41,202 bases of DNA. It comes from a virus. The notes beneath the pieces are model-generated. The model made no database searches and was not told the DNA's origin. It was given only the letters and a program-made list of their open reading frames with translations. The position numbers and the translations under genes were made by a program. The DNA lies in the IMG/VR virus record IMGVR_UViG_3300027969_000185, positions 1 through 41,202 of that record; one strand, given 5' to 3'. Below are positions 30,979-37,296 of this stretch, piece after piece. Each line of letters opens with the position of its first letter. The stretch's first letter is position 1.

Positions 30979-31944
30979 TTAAGCCTCCAATAAAATAGAC
31001 TCTGCTTCTGATTTTAGTTTTGCACCTTGCCCAAACCATGCGTTGTTTAAGCGGGTATCTACGTTGTGCCCGCGATGATGGTCAACAAATTCTGTTACAG
31101 CATTTAGCAAGCCCCAACGCGTACCATACACATTTGGTAGGTTAGAACCTTTGCCTTTGCCTTCGAACAAATCCATTACTTTTAAATAACCCCGACTGTG
31201 CAAAAATGGTGTCCCGTTGGCATGATTGACTACAGTAGGTGGAAACAGCTTTTGCAGAAATTGGTCAGCAAATTTGCTAGTAACATCTGTGCGCGCCATC
31301 CAACGGTACTTGTCCATCATGCCTTCGAAGCCGCCTACGACTAAGCCAAGCCGGTTGCGAATTAAACTTGCGTCAAACCGTGAACCATGCGTAATTGATA
31401 TGCGGCTTTTGCTGTTTTCTGAATCTGCGGCAGACAGCGTGTTATTGCAGACTACGCGAATACTTGTATATTGTCCAATGGTTGCGGTTGAACCGTCAAA
31501 GCTAGTGCTAAGAAGCAAATAGCCCTTCATTTCGTCATTGCCAAATACACAGGCTTCCTGATTTACATTTGCCAAGGCCCAAATGCGTTTGCCGCCCTTA
31601 ATTGCACCGGCAACTTCTAGTGTAAAACCGGCAGACTCTACTAAAGTATTAAAGAAGTCTAATATTTCTCTAGGTTGGTGAACACGGTAACGGTCAGTTA
31701 CGATGCCAAGCGCGGTATGGGTATCGCTACGGTGAATGACATTGTGCCCTCCGGCAAAGCATTCGTTACCGTAAGCTGTATATCGGACAGGCGACAATTC
31801 TGCTTGCCAATTAAGACCGGCTTCTTGTTGCCAAACTTCGATAGATGCATCAGGGGTTAAGTTCTGACCAAGGCCGTGCCAAGGTTTTTGACCGGCAAAA
31901 GCAATTTCTGCTTTACCGTTATGGGTTTCAATAAGATGTGCCAT
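30979..31944 (-). CDS. DUF932 / phage-plasmid-like protein
   Basis: 321 aa, recognisable by KPWHGLGQNL near residue 20, the central GYLLLSTSFDGSTATIGQYT and TSIRVVCNNTLSAA, and SRISITHGSRFDASLIRNRL. This family (DUF932) is widespread in phages and plasmids and often lies in early operons, but its biochemical function is not established. GGAAAGAA precedes the start. Confidence 0.88.
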   Translation of the reverse strand: MAHLIETHNGKAEIAFAGQKPWHGLGQNLTPDASIEVWQQEAGLNWQAELSPVRYTAYGNECFAGGHNVIHRSDTHTALGIVTDRYRVHQPREILDFFNTLVESAGFTLEVAGAIKGGKRIWALANVNQEACVFGNDEMKGYLLLSTSFDGSTATIGQYTSIRVVCNNTLSAADSENSKSRISITHGSRFDASLIRNRLGLVVGGFEGMMDKYRWMARTDVTSKFADQFLQKLFPPTVVNHANGTPFLHSRGYLKVMDLFEGKGKGSNLPNVYGTRWGLLNAVTEFVDHHRGHNVDTRLNNAWFGQGAKLKSEAESILLEA

Positions 31945-31965
31945 TAGATTCTTTCCAATTTAAAG

Positions 31966-32175
31966 TTAATTCCATTTAATCCAAACGCGAGTGTTTAAGG
32001 CTGAACCACATTGCATTTCTTCGTCTGCCATACAAATAAATTCTATGGCTTGCGATTCAGTATCAAACTTACGCTGATACATGAATTCTTTTCCATCATG
32101 GTCGGTAGCCATGACTTCGTAAAAAATCTTGCCGTGGTGCTGAGTTGGCAAAAAGTGATTGACTGTAAATTTCAT
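31966..32175 (-). CDS. Hypothetical protein
   Basis: 69 aa beginning MKFTVNHFLPTQHHGKIFYE. The start at 32175 is supported by AAGGGGA upstream and by the ATGA overlap with the cyclotransferase gene. Beta-rich N-terminus, helical C-terminus with SQAIEFICMADEEMQCG. Not recognised. Confidence 0.7.
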   Translation of the reverse strand: MKFTVNHFLPTQHHGKIFYEVMATDHDGKEFMYQRKFDTESQAIEFICMADEEMQCGSALNTRVWIKWN

Positions 32176-32627
32176 ACATAGTCCCCTTCGTAATAAAGTT
32201 CTGAAGCGCGTTCTAAATGCTTGACCAACCGCCAAGCCGGTATCATGCAATCTTTATAACCTTGCTCAATTGATTGGTAATATGTAACTAACGGCGGCTC
32301 GTAAAATTCTGTCTCCTTCATAAAATAAATTGTTGCATCGCAATAATTGTCGCTATACGGCGCATAAACCTTTACGGTTTTACGCCCATACAAACTAGGA
32401 AAGCCTTCGTAACGGTCAAGTGCTTGCAAACATTTGCGAGTAATTTTCCAAATGCCAACATACACTTCTGAGTTTTTTTCATGCTCAATATCTGCAACTC
32501 TCCGAAACACAAGCCGGTGATTTTGCAATACTCCTACGCCAATAAACTTTGCATCAGGGCAACGGATTGCCATTTGCTCATGGTTTAGATTGCTACCGTA
32601 GGCGGCGTAATAGGGGTTAAATTTCAT
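32172..32627 (-). CDS. Gamma-glutamylcyclotransferase (AIG2-like)
   Basis: 151 aa. The YAAYGSNLN motif (8-15) forms the substrate pocket and E74 in LDRYEGFPSLYGR is the expected catalytic acid of the GGCT/AIG2 fold, which releases 5-oxoproline from gamma-glutamyl amides. It is two genes downstream of an amidoligase, which makes such amide bonds. That pairing is known from comparative genomics of peptide-ligase systems, so the two probably act on the same gamma-glutamyl product. Confidence 0.85.
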   Translation of the reverse strand: MKFNPYYAAYGSNLNHEQMAIRCPDAKFIGVGVLQNHRLVFRRVADIEHEKNSEVYVGIWKITRKCLQALDRYEGFPSLYGRKTVKVYAPYSDNYCDATIYFMKETEFYEPPLVTYYQSIEQGYKDCMIPAWRLVKHLERASELYYEGDYV

Positions 32628-32641
32628 TTGATTACCTTTCT

Positions 32642-32866
32642 TTAAATTGACACTACGATTTCTGATGCGATTAAGTCTTGCAAAAAATTGTCTGCGGTAT
32701 CAAACCGGATACAGGATTGGTTATACAGCCATGCGCGGTCCGAGACTTGCCGCATAAACTCCGGCACATTGTGCGATGGAGTCCGGCTAGATTTACGCAT
32801 ACGACAAACGAATTGGTCTGCGGTGTCGGCGATGACAAAGCCACCGCCTTGCATTAGATAGATCAT
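32642..32866 (-). CDS. Small protein between amidoligase and cyclotransferase
   Basis: 74 aa, not recognised. It begins MIYLMQGGGFVIADTADQFV; basic middle (CRMRKSSRTPSH), hydrophobic end. GGAG lies six bases before the ATG, which overlaps the amidoligase stop (ATGA). Tight coupling suggests it is an accessory or even a substrate of the amidoligase; this is speculative. Confidence 0.65.
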   Translation of the reverse strand: MIYLMQGGGFVIADTADQFVCRMRKSSRTPSHNVPEFMRQVSDRAWLYNQSCIRFDTADNFLQDLIASEIVVSI

Positions 32867-33654
32867 GCTGTCTCCAACTTAGTTGCACGGGCCTTATAAA
32901 AGGCTTCGATCTTTGGAGTGATTGCATTGCGAGTTACCATGCGTGACAACAACTGGTGCAGTTTTTCTGAAACTGACTGACCTTCTTTTGGCAATGCGAT
33001 TGTGATGCCGGATTCTGCAGTTGCTACAAAACCGCCGGTAAGTCTGATATAGGCTTCGACCTTGACTGCATCAAAAGTGCCCGCGTGGTTGCGGAACTCT
33101 ACAGTACCTTGCCTGATAAACGACTGAATGTTTAACTTGACATACCGACTGTCAAACAAATTTGCCATGTGGCGAATGCTATGGCAGTTGTTGATTTTGG
33201 CAAATGTTGCGGCTACGCCATTACGGTTGATGATTGATTGGCAATACCGATTGTTGTTTTCGCGGCGGCTTACTGGCTGAATGCTGTCCAAAGCTGATTC
33301 ATATTTTGCAAACAACTTGAACAGCTTTTTGAATTCTGTAAGATTCCAACCTTGCGCATTATGGTGAATGTGAAAACCACAGGACTTGTTTACTTTAGCA
33401 CCGATGCGTTCCAAAACTTTACAAACTGTTTTGGCTTGGGTGATGCCGTCTTCGCCTACCAAAATTGGGCTGACAACTTCAAAACCGTTTGCACCCTGAA
33501 TAGAACCATCTGTCTTGACTTGCCAAACGCTATATGCACGACCTGAATAGCTTGCTGAGTGTGCGTCAATGCCGGCGTTTCTTAAAGCGGCTACAACGTC
33601 AATAATAGCTACGTTGAAACATTCCAGTTCGATTCCAAATTTGCGATTGTTCAT
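32863..33654 (-). CDS. Amidoligase (COOH-NH2 ligase family)
   Basis: 263 aa, glutamine-synthetase-like fold. Motifs: FGIELEC at 6-12, GFEVVSPIL around 58-65 with E59, CGFHIHH at 92-98, NNRYCQ, and GTVEFRNHAGT. These are the usual metal/ATP and substrate residues of the amidoligase_2 family, which forms amide or peptide bonds on small molecules or protein side chains. First gene of the leftward operon, 55 bases from a perfect consensus promoter. The substrate is unknown. Confidence 0.9.
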   Translation of the reverse strand: MNNRKFGIELECFNVAIIDVVAALRNAGIDAHSASYSGRAYSVWQVKTDGSIQGANGFEVVSPILVGEDGITQAKTVCKVLERIGAKVNKSCGFHIHHNAQGWNLTEFKKLFKLFAKYESALDSIQPVSRRENNNRYCQSIINRNGVAATFAKINNCHSIRHMANLFDSRYVKLNIQSFIRQGTVEFRNHAGTFDAVKVEAYIRLTGGFVATAESGITIALPKEGQSVSEKLHQLLSRMVTRNAITPKIEAFYKARATKLETA

Positions 33655-33708
33655 TTTTGACTCTCTTTGATTAGGTTACTAAACTTGCCATTTACTGGCC
33701 CATGAGTA

Positions 33709-33737
33709 ATTATAAGCGACCTTATCAACCATGTCAA
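33709..33737 (-). promoter_or_regulatory. Consensus sigma-70 promoter, leftward operon
   Basis: On the minus strand the -35 is TTGACA (33732-33737) and the -10 is TATAAT (33709-33714) with exactly 17 bp between them: a perfect match to the housekeeping consensus. Inverted heptamers ACCTTAT (33719-33725) and ATAAGGT (33740-33746) flank the -35 and could be an operator. The same ACCTTAT recurs at 34015-34021 in the rightward promoter. Confidence 0.88.
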
Positions 33738-33757
33738 CAATAAGGTTAATTATATTT

Positions 33758-33846
33758 CTGCAAACCCGAGTTTTCAATTTAAAAAGTCACAGAAACAAAA
33801 GTTCTCATTTGCAGAGGTCATGCAAAAATTGCATAAAGTTTTTTTA
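33758..33846 (+). repeat. Control-region direct repeat, copy A
   Basis: About 89 bp beginning CTGCAAACCCGAGTTTTCAA, sharing long blocks with copy B at 33916-34000 (GAGTTTTCAATTT, GAAACAAAAGTTCTCATT, and the palindrome). Each copy also has CTGCAA and TTGCAG as outward partners. The region is non-coding and AT-rich, with T-rich runs after this copy. Confidence 0.85.
33820..33834. promoter_or_regulatory. Palindromic operator candidate, copy A
   Basis: ATGCAA-AAA-TTGCAT: perfect 6-bp arms around a 3-bp spacer, a typical site for a dimeric HTH repressor. The same arms are conserved in the second repeat. The Cro-like protein of this genome is a candidate ligand. Confidence 0.65.
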
Positions 33847-33915
33847 CATTTTTTTTTAATTATTTTTTTGCCGCGTTAAAACTGGTAACGCCGGTGCTAA
33901 ATGGGGGTATAAAAA

Positions 33916-34000
33916 CTGCAAACCTGAGTTTTCAATTTTCTCAAGAAACAAAAGTTCTCATTGCAGAAAAGATTATGCAAAAGTTGCATAACTTTTTTTA
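33916..34000 (+). repeat. Control-region direct repeat, copy B
   Basis: About 85 bp, beginning CTGCAAACCTGAGTTTTCAA, the second copy of the repeat at 33758-33846, shortened by a few bases in the middle. It ends just at the -35 region of the rightward promoter. Confidence 0.85.
33975..33989. promoter_or_regulatory. Palindromic operator candidate, copy B
   Basis: ATGCAA-AAG-TTGCAT. Arms identical to copy A, spacer differs at one base. It lies eight bases upstream of the rightward -35 candidate, a position fitting activation or repression. Confidence 0.65.
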
Positions 34001-34024
34001 CAAAAACAGGCACAACCTTATAAG
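33997..34024 (+). promoter_or_regulatory. Rightward early promoter
   Basis: TTTACA (33997-34002), 16 bp, TATAAG (34019-34024). A second, perfect -10 hexamer TATAAT lies at 34031-34036 but with no good -35. The first gene starts at 34098. The -10 overlaps ACCTTATAAG, which shares ACCTTAT with the leftward promoter. The rest of 33655-34097 holds no convincing gene. Confidence 0.6.
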
Positions 34025-34097
34025 ATGGGTTATAATGAATTGTGGTCGCGTAAAGGGCCACACAATTTAAAACTGTAAATTTAAAAGGATTAAGAAT

Positions 34098-34268
34098 ATG
34101 AAAACCGCAACAGCAATCGCAATCTTGACAAAAGAACAAGAATTTCTCGGCATTGGCCTTTTGGAATTATTGGTAGATATTAGAAAAGAAGGCGAGATGG
34201 TTTACAGCCCTGAAGTGATGCAAGCATTTCGGGTGTTTATGGCAGAAGGCTCAAAGTTGTTCGCTTAA
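34098..34268 (+). CDS. Small early protein (56 aa)
   Basis: First gene after the rightward promoter. It encodes MKTATAIAILTKEQEFLGIG and onward, ending EGSKLFA. AAAAGGATTAAGAATATG gives a Shine-Dalgarno. Helical, acidic, not recognised. Early small phage proteins of this kind are often host-takeover factors, but no evidence of that is visible. Confidence 0.7.
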   Translation: MKTATAIAILTKEQEFLGIGLLELLVDIRKEGEMVYSPEVMQAFRVFMAEGSKLFA

Positions 34269-34284
34269 TTAAAAAGGATAGAAA

Positions 34285-34548
34285 ATGAAAACAGGAAAAT
34301 CGCATTGGGAACTTATGGTCAATGACCGTAAAGTAAGAGAAGAATTAATTGGACCACCTACAGTAAAAAATGTAATGTCCAATGTACGCCGGATTAGAGA
34401 ATGCATGAAGTTTCAGTTAGATAACAAAACGCAATATGCAACCGAAGCCGAAGCGCAAAAAGCATTTGACAAGTTAGATGCAAGCACTAAAAGTTATGTA
34501 ATGGTATGTGAAACAATGCCGATTAGCTTGGGTCTAGGATGGTGCTAA
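34285..34548 (+). CDS. Hypothetical early protein
   Basis: 87 aa, basic at the start (MKTGKSHWELMVNDRKVREE), with YATEAEAQKAFDKLDASTKS in the middle. Preceded by AAAAAGGATAG. Not recognised. Confidence 0.7.
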   Translation: MKTGKSHWELMVNDRKVREELIGPPTVKNVMSNVRRIRECMKFQLDNKTQYATEAEAQKAFDKLDASTKSYVMVCETMPISLGLGWC

Positions 34549-34556
34549 ATTAAGGA

Positions 34557-34572
34557 GGGGGGGCAACCCCCC
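34557..34572 (+). other. GC hairpin with GNRA loop
   Basis: Six G pair with six C around a GCAA loop (GGGGGG-GCAA-CCCCCC), in the 44-bp gap between two early genes. It lacks a T tract, so it is more likely an mRNA stability or processing hairpin than a terminator. Confidence 0.6.
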
Positions 34573-34592
34573 GCAAAGCAAAAGGATTAAAA

Positions 34593-34772
34593 ATGAAACC
34601 CGTAAATACAGATTATGAAATTTTATATTGGATGGAAAACTTTGGGTATAGCCGAAAAGTAATCCATGCCGCAGATGCATTTGCGGCAATTTTCTTATGG
34701 CGTAATGCTTTAGAAAATAAATACGGTAACCTAGATGGCAAGATGCTTGTAGTCAAAGTTGAGCAAAAATAA
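34593..34772 (+). CDS. Small early protein (59 aa)
   Basis: Encodes MKPVNTDYEILYWMENFGYS and onward, ending MLVVKVEQK. Ribosome site AAAAGGATTAAAA, nearly identical to those of other early genes in this genome. The layout is helical (HAADAFAAIFLWRNALENKY). Not recognised. Confidence 0.7.
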   Translation: MKPVNTDYEILYWMENFGYSRKVIHAADAFAAIFLWRNALENKYGNLDGKMLVVKVEQK

Positions 34773-34787
34773 ATTAGTGAGGTTATA

Positions 34788-34952
34788 ATGCTTGACATGA
34801 ACACACATGATGCAATTAAGTTAGCCGGAGGTCAGGTGCAACTAGCAAAGTTGTTAGGCATTTCGCAACCGGCTATTTCCCAATGGGGGGACACCATTCC
34901 GCAAGCCCGCGAGTGGCAGTTAAGGGTACTTAAACCTGAATGGTTTCTGTAA
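34788..34952 (+). CDS. cro: Cro-like repressor (P22 Cro / YdaS type)
   Basis: 54 aa. Helix-turn-helix QVQLAKLLGISQPAISQWG at 16-34, followed by IPQAREWQLRVLKPEWF, closely resembling P22 Cro in length and layout. It binds operators as a dimer to shut early promoters. GAGG precedes the ATG; an alternative ATG is at codon 4. No divergent CI-type gene is present. Its likely targets are the ATGCAA palindromes or the ACCTTAT sites about 0.8-1 kb upstream. Confidence 0.82.
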   Translation: MLDMNTHDAIKLAGGQVQLAKLLGISQPAISQWGDTIPQAREWQLRVLKPEWFL

Positions 34953-34964
34953 TATAATAGGGCT

Positions 34965-35030
34965 GAAACCACAGATAGGTTCGGAGTGATCGCCGAGCCG
35001 AATAGCGGCCCACCCGCTTCTGTTGGTTTC
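34965..35030 (+). ncRNA. C4-antisense-RNA-like three-way junction
   Basis: A closing stem of GAAACC-ACAGA (34965-34975) pairs with TCTGTTGGTTTC (35019-35030; one bulged T). It encloses hairpin 1, GGTTCGG (34978-34984) with CCGAGCC (34993-34999; one wobble) and an 8-nt loop, and hairpin 2, AGCGG with CCGCT (35004-35018) and a CCCAC loop. Five T follow. A TATAAT at 34953-34958 would start transcription at the first base of the stem. CCCACC in hairpin 2 can pair with GGTGGG at 35039-35044, upstream of the replication gene start, as C4 RNA of P1/P7 pairs with its target. Family assignment needs a covariance search. Confidence 0.68.
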
Positions 35031-35060
35031 TTTTTAATGGTGGGGTAGCGTGGGAATCAA

Positions 35061-35777
35061 ATGCAAATCAAGCCAAAGAATTGGTCGGTCTTTCAGCACT
35101 ATAAAGATCGTTGTCCACCGTGGATAAAACTGCACCGTGACCTATTAAACAACCGAGACTATATGACCTTGCCGTTGGCTAGCAAGGCACTAGCACCGTT
35201 GTTATGGTTGCTAGCAAGCGAAGCCAAGGATGGCGTATTTAATGCCGCAACAGAAGAACTTATGTTCCGGCTACATTTGTCTGCCCGAGAAGTAGAAGAC
35301 GGTATTGGCCCTTTGATTTCTAAAGGGTTTTTTATTGTCGATAGCGGTTCGCTAGCAACATGCAATCAGCTTGCTATAGCAGAGACAGAGGGAGAGGCAG
35401 AGACAGAGACAGAGGCACAGTTACCCAAAACCCGCAAGCGGGTTATTGTCCGACCGGCGTGTCCCGCAGATGAATTGATGGATTTGTATCACGATGTTTG
35501 CCCAACATTGCCAAGGGTAATGATGCTGAACGACACAAGGCGTAGGCATTTGGTAAGCAGATGGAGAGAGGTAGCCGAAGCGGATGACCTGAAAAACAAG
35601 CTAGAAGGTTTGGATATTTTTAGGGACTTTTTTGGTCGCGTAACTAAATCTGATTTTTTGTGCGGCAGAACGCAGAACCGTGGGGGTAGGGTTTGGAAGG
35701 CAAATTTTGATTGGTTAATTTTGCCGACCAATTTTTTAAAGGTATGCGAAGGTCAATACGATAATGGAAGGAAATAG
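35061..35777 (+). CDS. Replication initiation protein (lambda O-like)
   Basis: 238 aa. The N-terminal winged-helix type region (WIKLHRDLLNNRDYMTLPLA; SKALAPLLWLLASEAKDGVF) binds the origin in O-like proteins. A linker at about 107-120 is low complexity (ETEGEAETETEA) and its DNA is a run of GA-rich direct repeats. The C-terminal half (LNDTRRRHLVSRWREV; DFLCGRTQNRGGRVWKANFD) matches the helicase-recruiting region of phage replication proteins. Only replication gene found, so host polymerase and helicase are presumably used. Its translation may be controlled by the RNA just upstream. Confidence 0.82.
   Translation: MQIKPKNWSVFQHYKDRCPPWIKLHRDLLNNRDYMTLPLASKALAPLLWLLASEAKDGVFNAATEELMFRLHLSAREVEDGIGPLISKGFFIVDSGSLATCNQLAIAETEGEAETETEAQLPKTRKRVIVRPACPADELMDLYHDVCPTLPRVMMLNDTRRRHLVSRWREVAEADDLKNKLEGLDIFRDFFGRVTKSDFLCGRTQNRGGRVWKANFDWLILPTNFLKVCEGQYDNGRK
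35379..35420 (+). repeat. GA-rich repeats inside replication gene
   Basis: GCAGAGACAGAG occurs at 35379-35390 and 35397-35408 with related ACAGAG units between and after. They encode the acidic linker of the initiator. In lambda the origin iterons lie inside gene O, so this tract is a candidate origin core, but simple-sequence slippage is an equal explanation. Confidence 0.5.
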
Positions 35778-35779
35778 CA

Positions 35780-36013
35780 ATGTCATTTAAATCACAATTT
35801 GCACAACGCGATGAACCTGAAGATCAAAGTACATCGTTATGCACCGTACCGGGTTGCGGCAAGAAGTGGTCAGTCCGAATGGAAGGCGTAGGCCAAAAAT
35901 GTAGCTTTCACGCATGGGGTAGGGTTGAAGAAGTTTTTGTAGCCAAAAAAGCAAGTGTTCCAGTACCAAAAACTGCACCGCCAAATGCATGGTGGAATAA
36001 GGAAGCAGAATGA
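35780..36013 (+). CDS. Small zinc-ribbon-like protein
   Basis: 77 aa with CTVPGCGKKWSV and CSFHAWG, a C-x4-C and C-x2-H arrangement that could hold one zinc. C-terminus Pro/Trp-rich (APPNAWWNKEAE). Two bases after the replication gene and overlapping the next start by four bases. Possibly a replication accessory. Confidence 0.7.
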   Translation: MSFKSQFAQRDEPEDQSTSLCTVPGCGKKWSVRMEGVGQKCSFHAWGRVEEVFVAKKASVPVPKTAPPNAWWNKEAE

Positions 36014-36204
36014 ATTATTACCAAGCGCAAAATTTATTAGACGAGGTACGCGAGGGTGCAAGATATTCCGAAGCCACAATCAGATATGCCCTTGAACTTA
36101 CCGGCGACCTTGAACCCGTATACGAGCCAACTAGAGCATTTAATAAAACTAGCAAAGTCTGCGGGTTGGAAGGAATACGCATGGCACAGAGCCAAAGAAC
36201 TTGA
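36010..36204 (+). CDS. Hypothetical protein
   Basis: 64 aa. Coupled to the upstream gene (ATGA). It begins MNYYQAQNLLDEVREGARYS and contains IRYALELTGDLEPVYEPTR, a helical pattern seen in small phage early proteins. The 3' two thirds are overlapped by another gene in a different frame. Confidence 0.6.
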   Translation: MNYYQAQNLLDEVREGARYSEATIRYALELTGDLEPVYEPTRAFNKTSKVCGLEGIRMAQSQRT

Positions 36205-36268
36205 TGCACATCGAAGCCGTTTATGGCACGGTATTGCAGAAGATTTAATTCGGGAGATGAAAAAATGA
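36056..36268 (+). CDS. Overlapping hypothetical protein
   Basis: 70 aa from a GTG start; an ATG at 36086 is an alternative. The C-terminal part KSAGWKEYAWHRAKELDAHR followed by LWHGIAEDLI has the look of a recurrent phage early protein, so this frame is real at least from about 36120. It overlaps the preceding gene by up to 149 bases, and its stop overlaps the next start. Confidence 0.55.
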   Translation: MQDIPKPQSDMPLNLPATLNPYTSQLEHLIKLAKSAGWKEYAWHRAKELDAHRSRLWHGIAEDLIREMKK

Positions 36269-36555
36269 GAGCCGCAAAAATTGACGGAAATCAAGCTGAA
36301 ATTGTTGCGGCATTAAAAGACGTTGGGGCTTCTGTGCAATCTCTTGCATCAATTGGAAAAGGTTGTCCGGACCTACTGGTAGGTTTTCAAGGCGGCAATT
36401 TTTTAATGGAAATAAAAGATGGTGAATTATCACGTTCTCGACAAGCATTAACTGGTTTGCAAGTTATTTGGCACAGAGGTTGGTGCGGTCGGGTTTATGT
36501 TGTTGAAAATGTAGCGCAAGCTTTAAAAATACTAGGAATATATGACAAAAGTTAA
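36265..36555 (+). CDS. VRR-NUC-like nuclease
   Basis: 96 aa from the ATG that overlaps the upstream stop. Motifs GNQAEIVAALKDVGASV, then GCPDLLVG and FLMEIKDGELS, and LTGLQVIWHRGWCGRVYVV. The E ... PD ... ExK order is that of VRR-NUC domains of the PD-(D/E)XK superfamily, used in phages as junction-resolving or structure-specific nucleases. Confidence 0.85.
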   Translation: MRAAKIDGNQAEIVAALKDVGASVQSLASIGKGCPDLLVGFQGGNFLMEIKDGELSRSRQALTGLQVIWHRGWCGRVYVVENVAQALKILGIYDKS

Positions 36556-36889
36556 TGTACCTCCGCACCACATGGCGGTTGATTTTATTCGTGACAATGC
36601 AAAAAAGTTTGCAAAAGCCAAGGCCGAAAGGTGCTATTTAGAAGAATTTCGCAAGTCAAAAAAAGCAATTTTGATGAAAAATGCAATGGTAAAAGGCGTT
36701 GATGCGGCAAATGCACAAGAACGAGAAGCCTATGCGCACGTTGAATACGGTCAATTACTTGAAGGATTAGCGGCGGCAATTGAGATTGAGGAAGCCTTAA
36801 AATGGCAAATGGAAGCGGCTAGGATGCGCGTAGAAATTTGGCGTACTGAGTCTGCAAACAACCGAATGATTGACAGGGCGCACGAATGA
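36542..36889 (+). CDS. Conserved phage hypothetical protein
   Basis: 115 aa, entirely helical. Contains HVEYGQLLEGLAAAIEIEEA and KWQMEAARMRVEIWRTESAN, a pattern often found next to phage nuclease genes. Function unknown. Overlaps both neighbours (14 bases and 4 bases). Confidence 0.7.
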   Translation: MTKVNVPPHHMAVDFIRDNAKKFAKAKAERCYLEEFRKSKKAILMKNAMVKGVDAANAQEREAYAHVEYGQLLEGLAAAIEIEEALKWQMEAARMRVEIWRTESANNRMIDRAHE

Positions 36890-37071
36890 AATGTCCAATA
36901 TGCAATACATGGACTAGAGTTTTACAAACAAGGGCTGTACAAGAAAACGAAAAGCGGCGTAGATACGAGTGCGCAAACTTACACAGATTTAGTACGATAG
37001 AAAAAATATTACTAGAAATTAATGAACAACAAATTGTCAGCCCGCGAAAGATTGCACCTAGCAAAAATTAA
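36886..37071 (+). CDS. Zinc-ribbon protein (NrdR N-terminal-like)
   Basis: 61 aa. CPICNTWTRVLQTR followed by KRRRYECANLHRFSTIE is similar to the zinc ribbon of NrdR and to small phage transcription factors, but the second metal pair is C-x3-H and not C-x2-C. No ATP-cone follows, so it is not a full NrdR. Likely nucleic-acid binding. Its last 50 bases overlap the next gene. Confidence 0.65.
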   Translation: MKCPICNTWTRVLQTRAVQENEKRRRYECANLHRFSTIEKILLEINEQQIVSPRKIAPSKN

Positions 37072-37288
37072 AAGTATGCCTTGCGGTGTATGCGAACAAT
37101 CCGGACCGTCTGATGCGCACCACATTGAGCAAAATAAACAATATTTATGTATTCCGCTATGCAAAGATTGTCATCAAGGCCCGCATAATGGCATTCATGG
37201 AAGTAAAAGAATTTGGAATGTTTTGAAAAAAACAGAGTTTTCTGTATTGAATGACACAATAATGCGGCTTATAATGGATGAACGGTAG
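37022..37288 (+). CDS. HNH-like nuclease (Ref-like)
   Basis: 88 aa. PCGVCEQSGPSDAHHIEQNK, then CIPLCKDCHQGPHNGIHG, with two CxxC pairs and HH, matches the Ref-type (RecA-dependent) nuclease fold of P1 and similar short phage proteins. The C-terminus is helical. A role in recombination or host DNA degradation is possible. Confidence 0.75.
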   Translation: MNNKLSARERLHLAKIKSMPCGVCEQSGPSDAHHIEQNKQYLCIPLCKDCHQGPHNGIHGSKRIWNVLKKTEFSVLNDTIMRLIMDER

Positions 37289-37296
37289 GAGTAAAA

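Noticed and set aside
31226-31522. 98-aa plus-strand ORF
   Set aside because: Antisense to the well-supported DUF932 gene and without a ribosome site.
33897-34139. 80-aa minus-strand ORF in the control region
   Set aside because: No ribosome site, crosses the rightward promoter and the palindrome, and antisense to the start of the 56-aa gene; duplicated promoter DNA explains it.
34784-34789. TATAAT before the cro gene as a promoter
   Set aside because: It overlaps the start codon, which would give a transcript lacking the start, and no matching -35 was seen.
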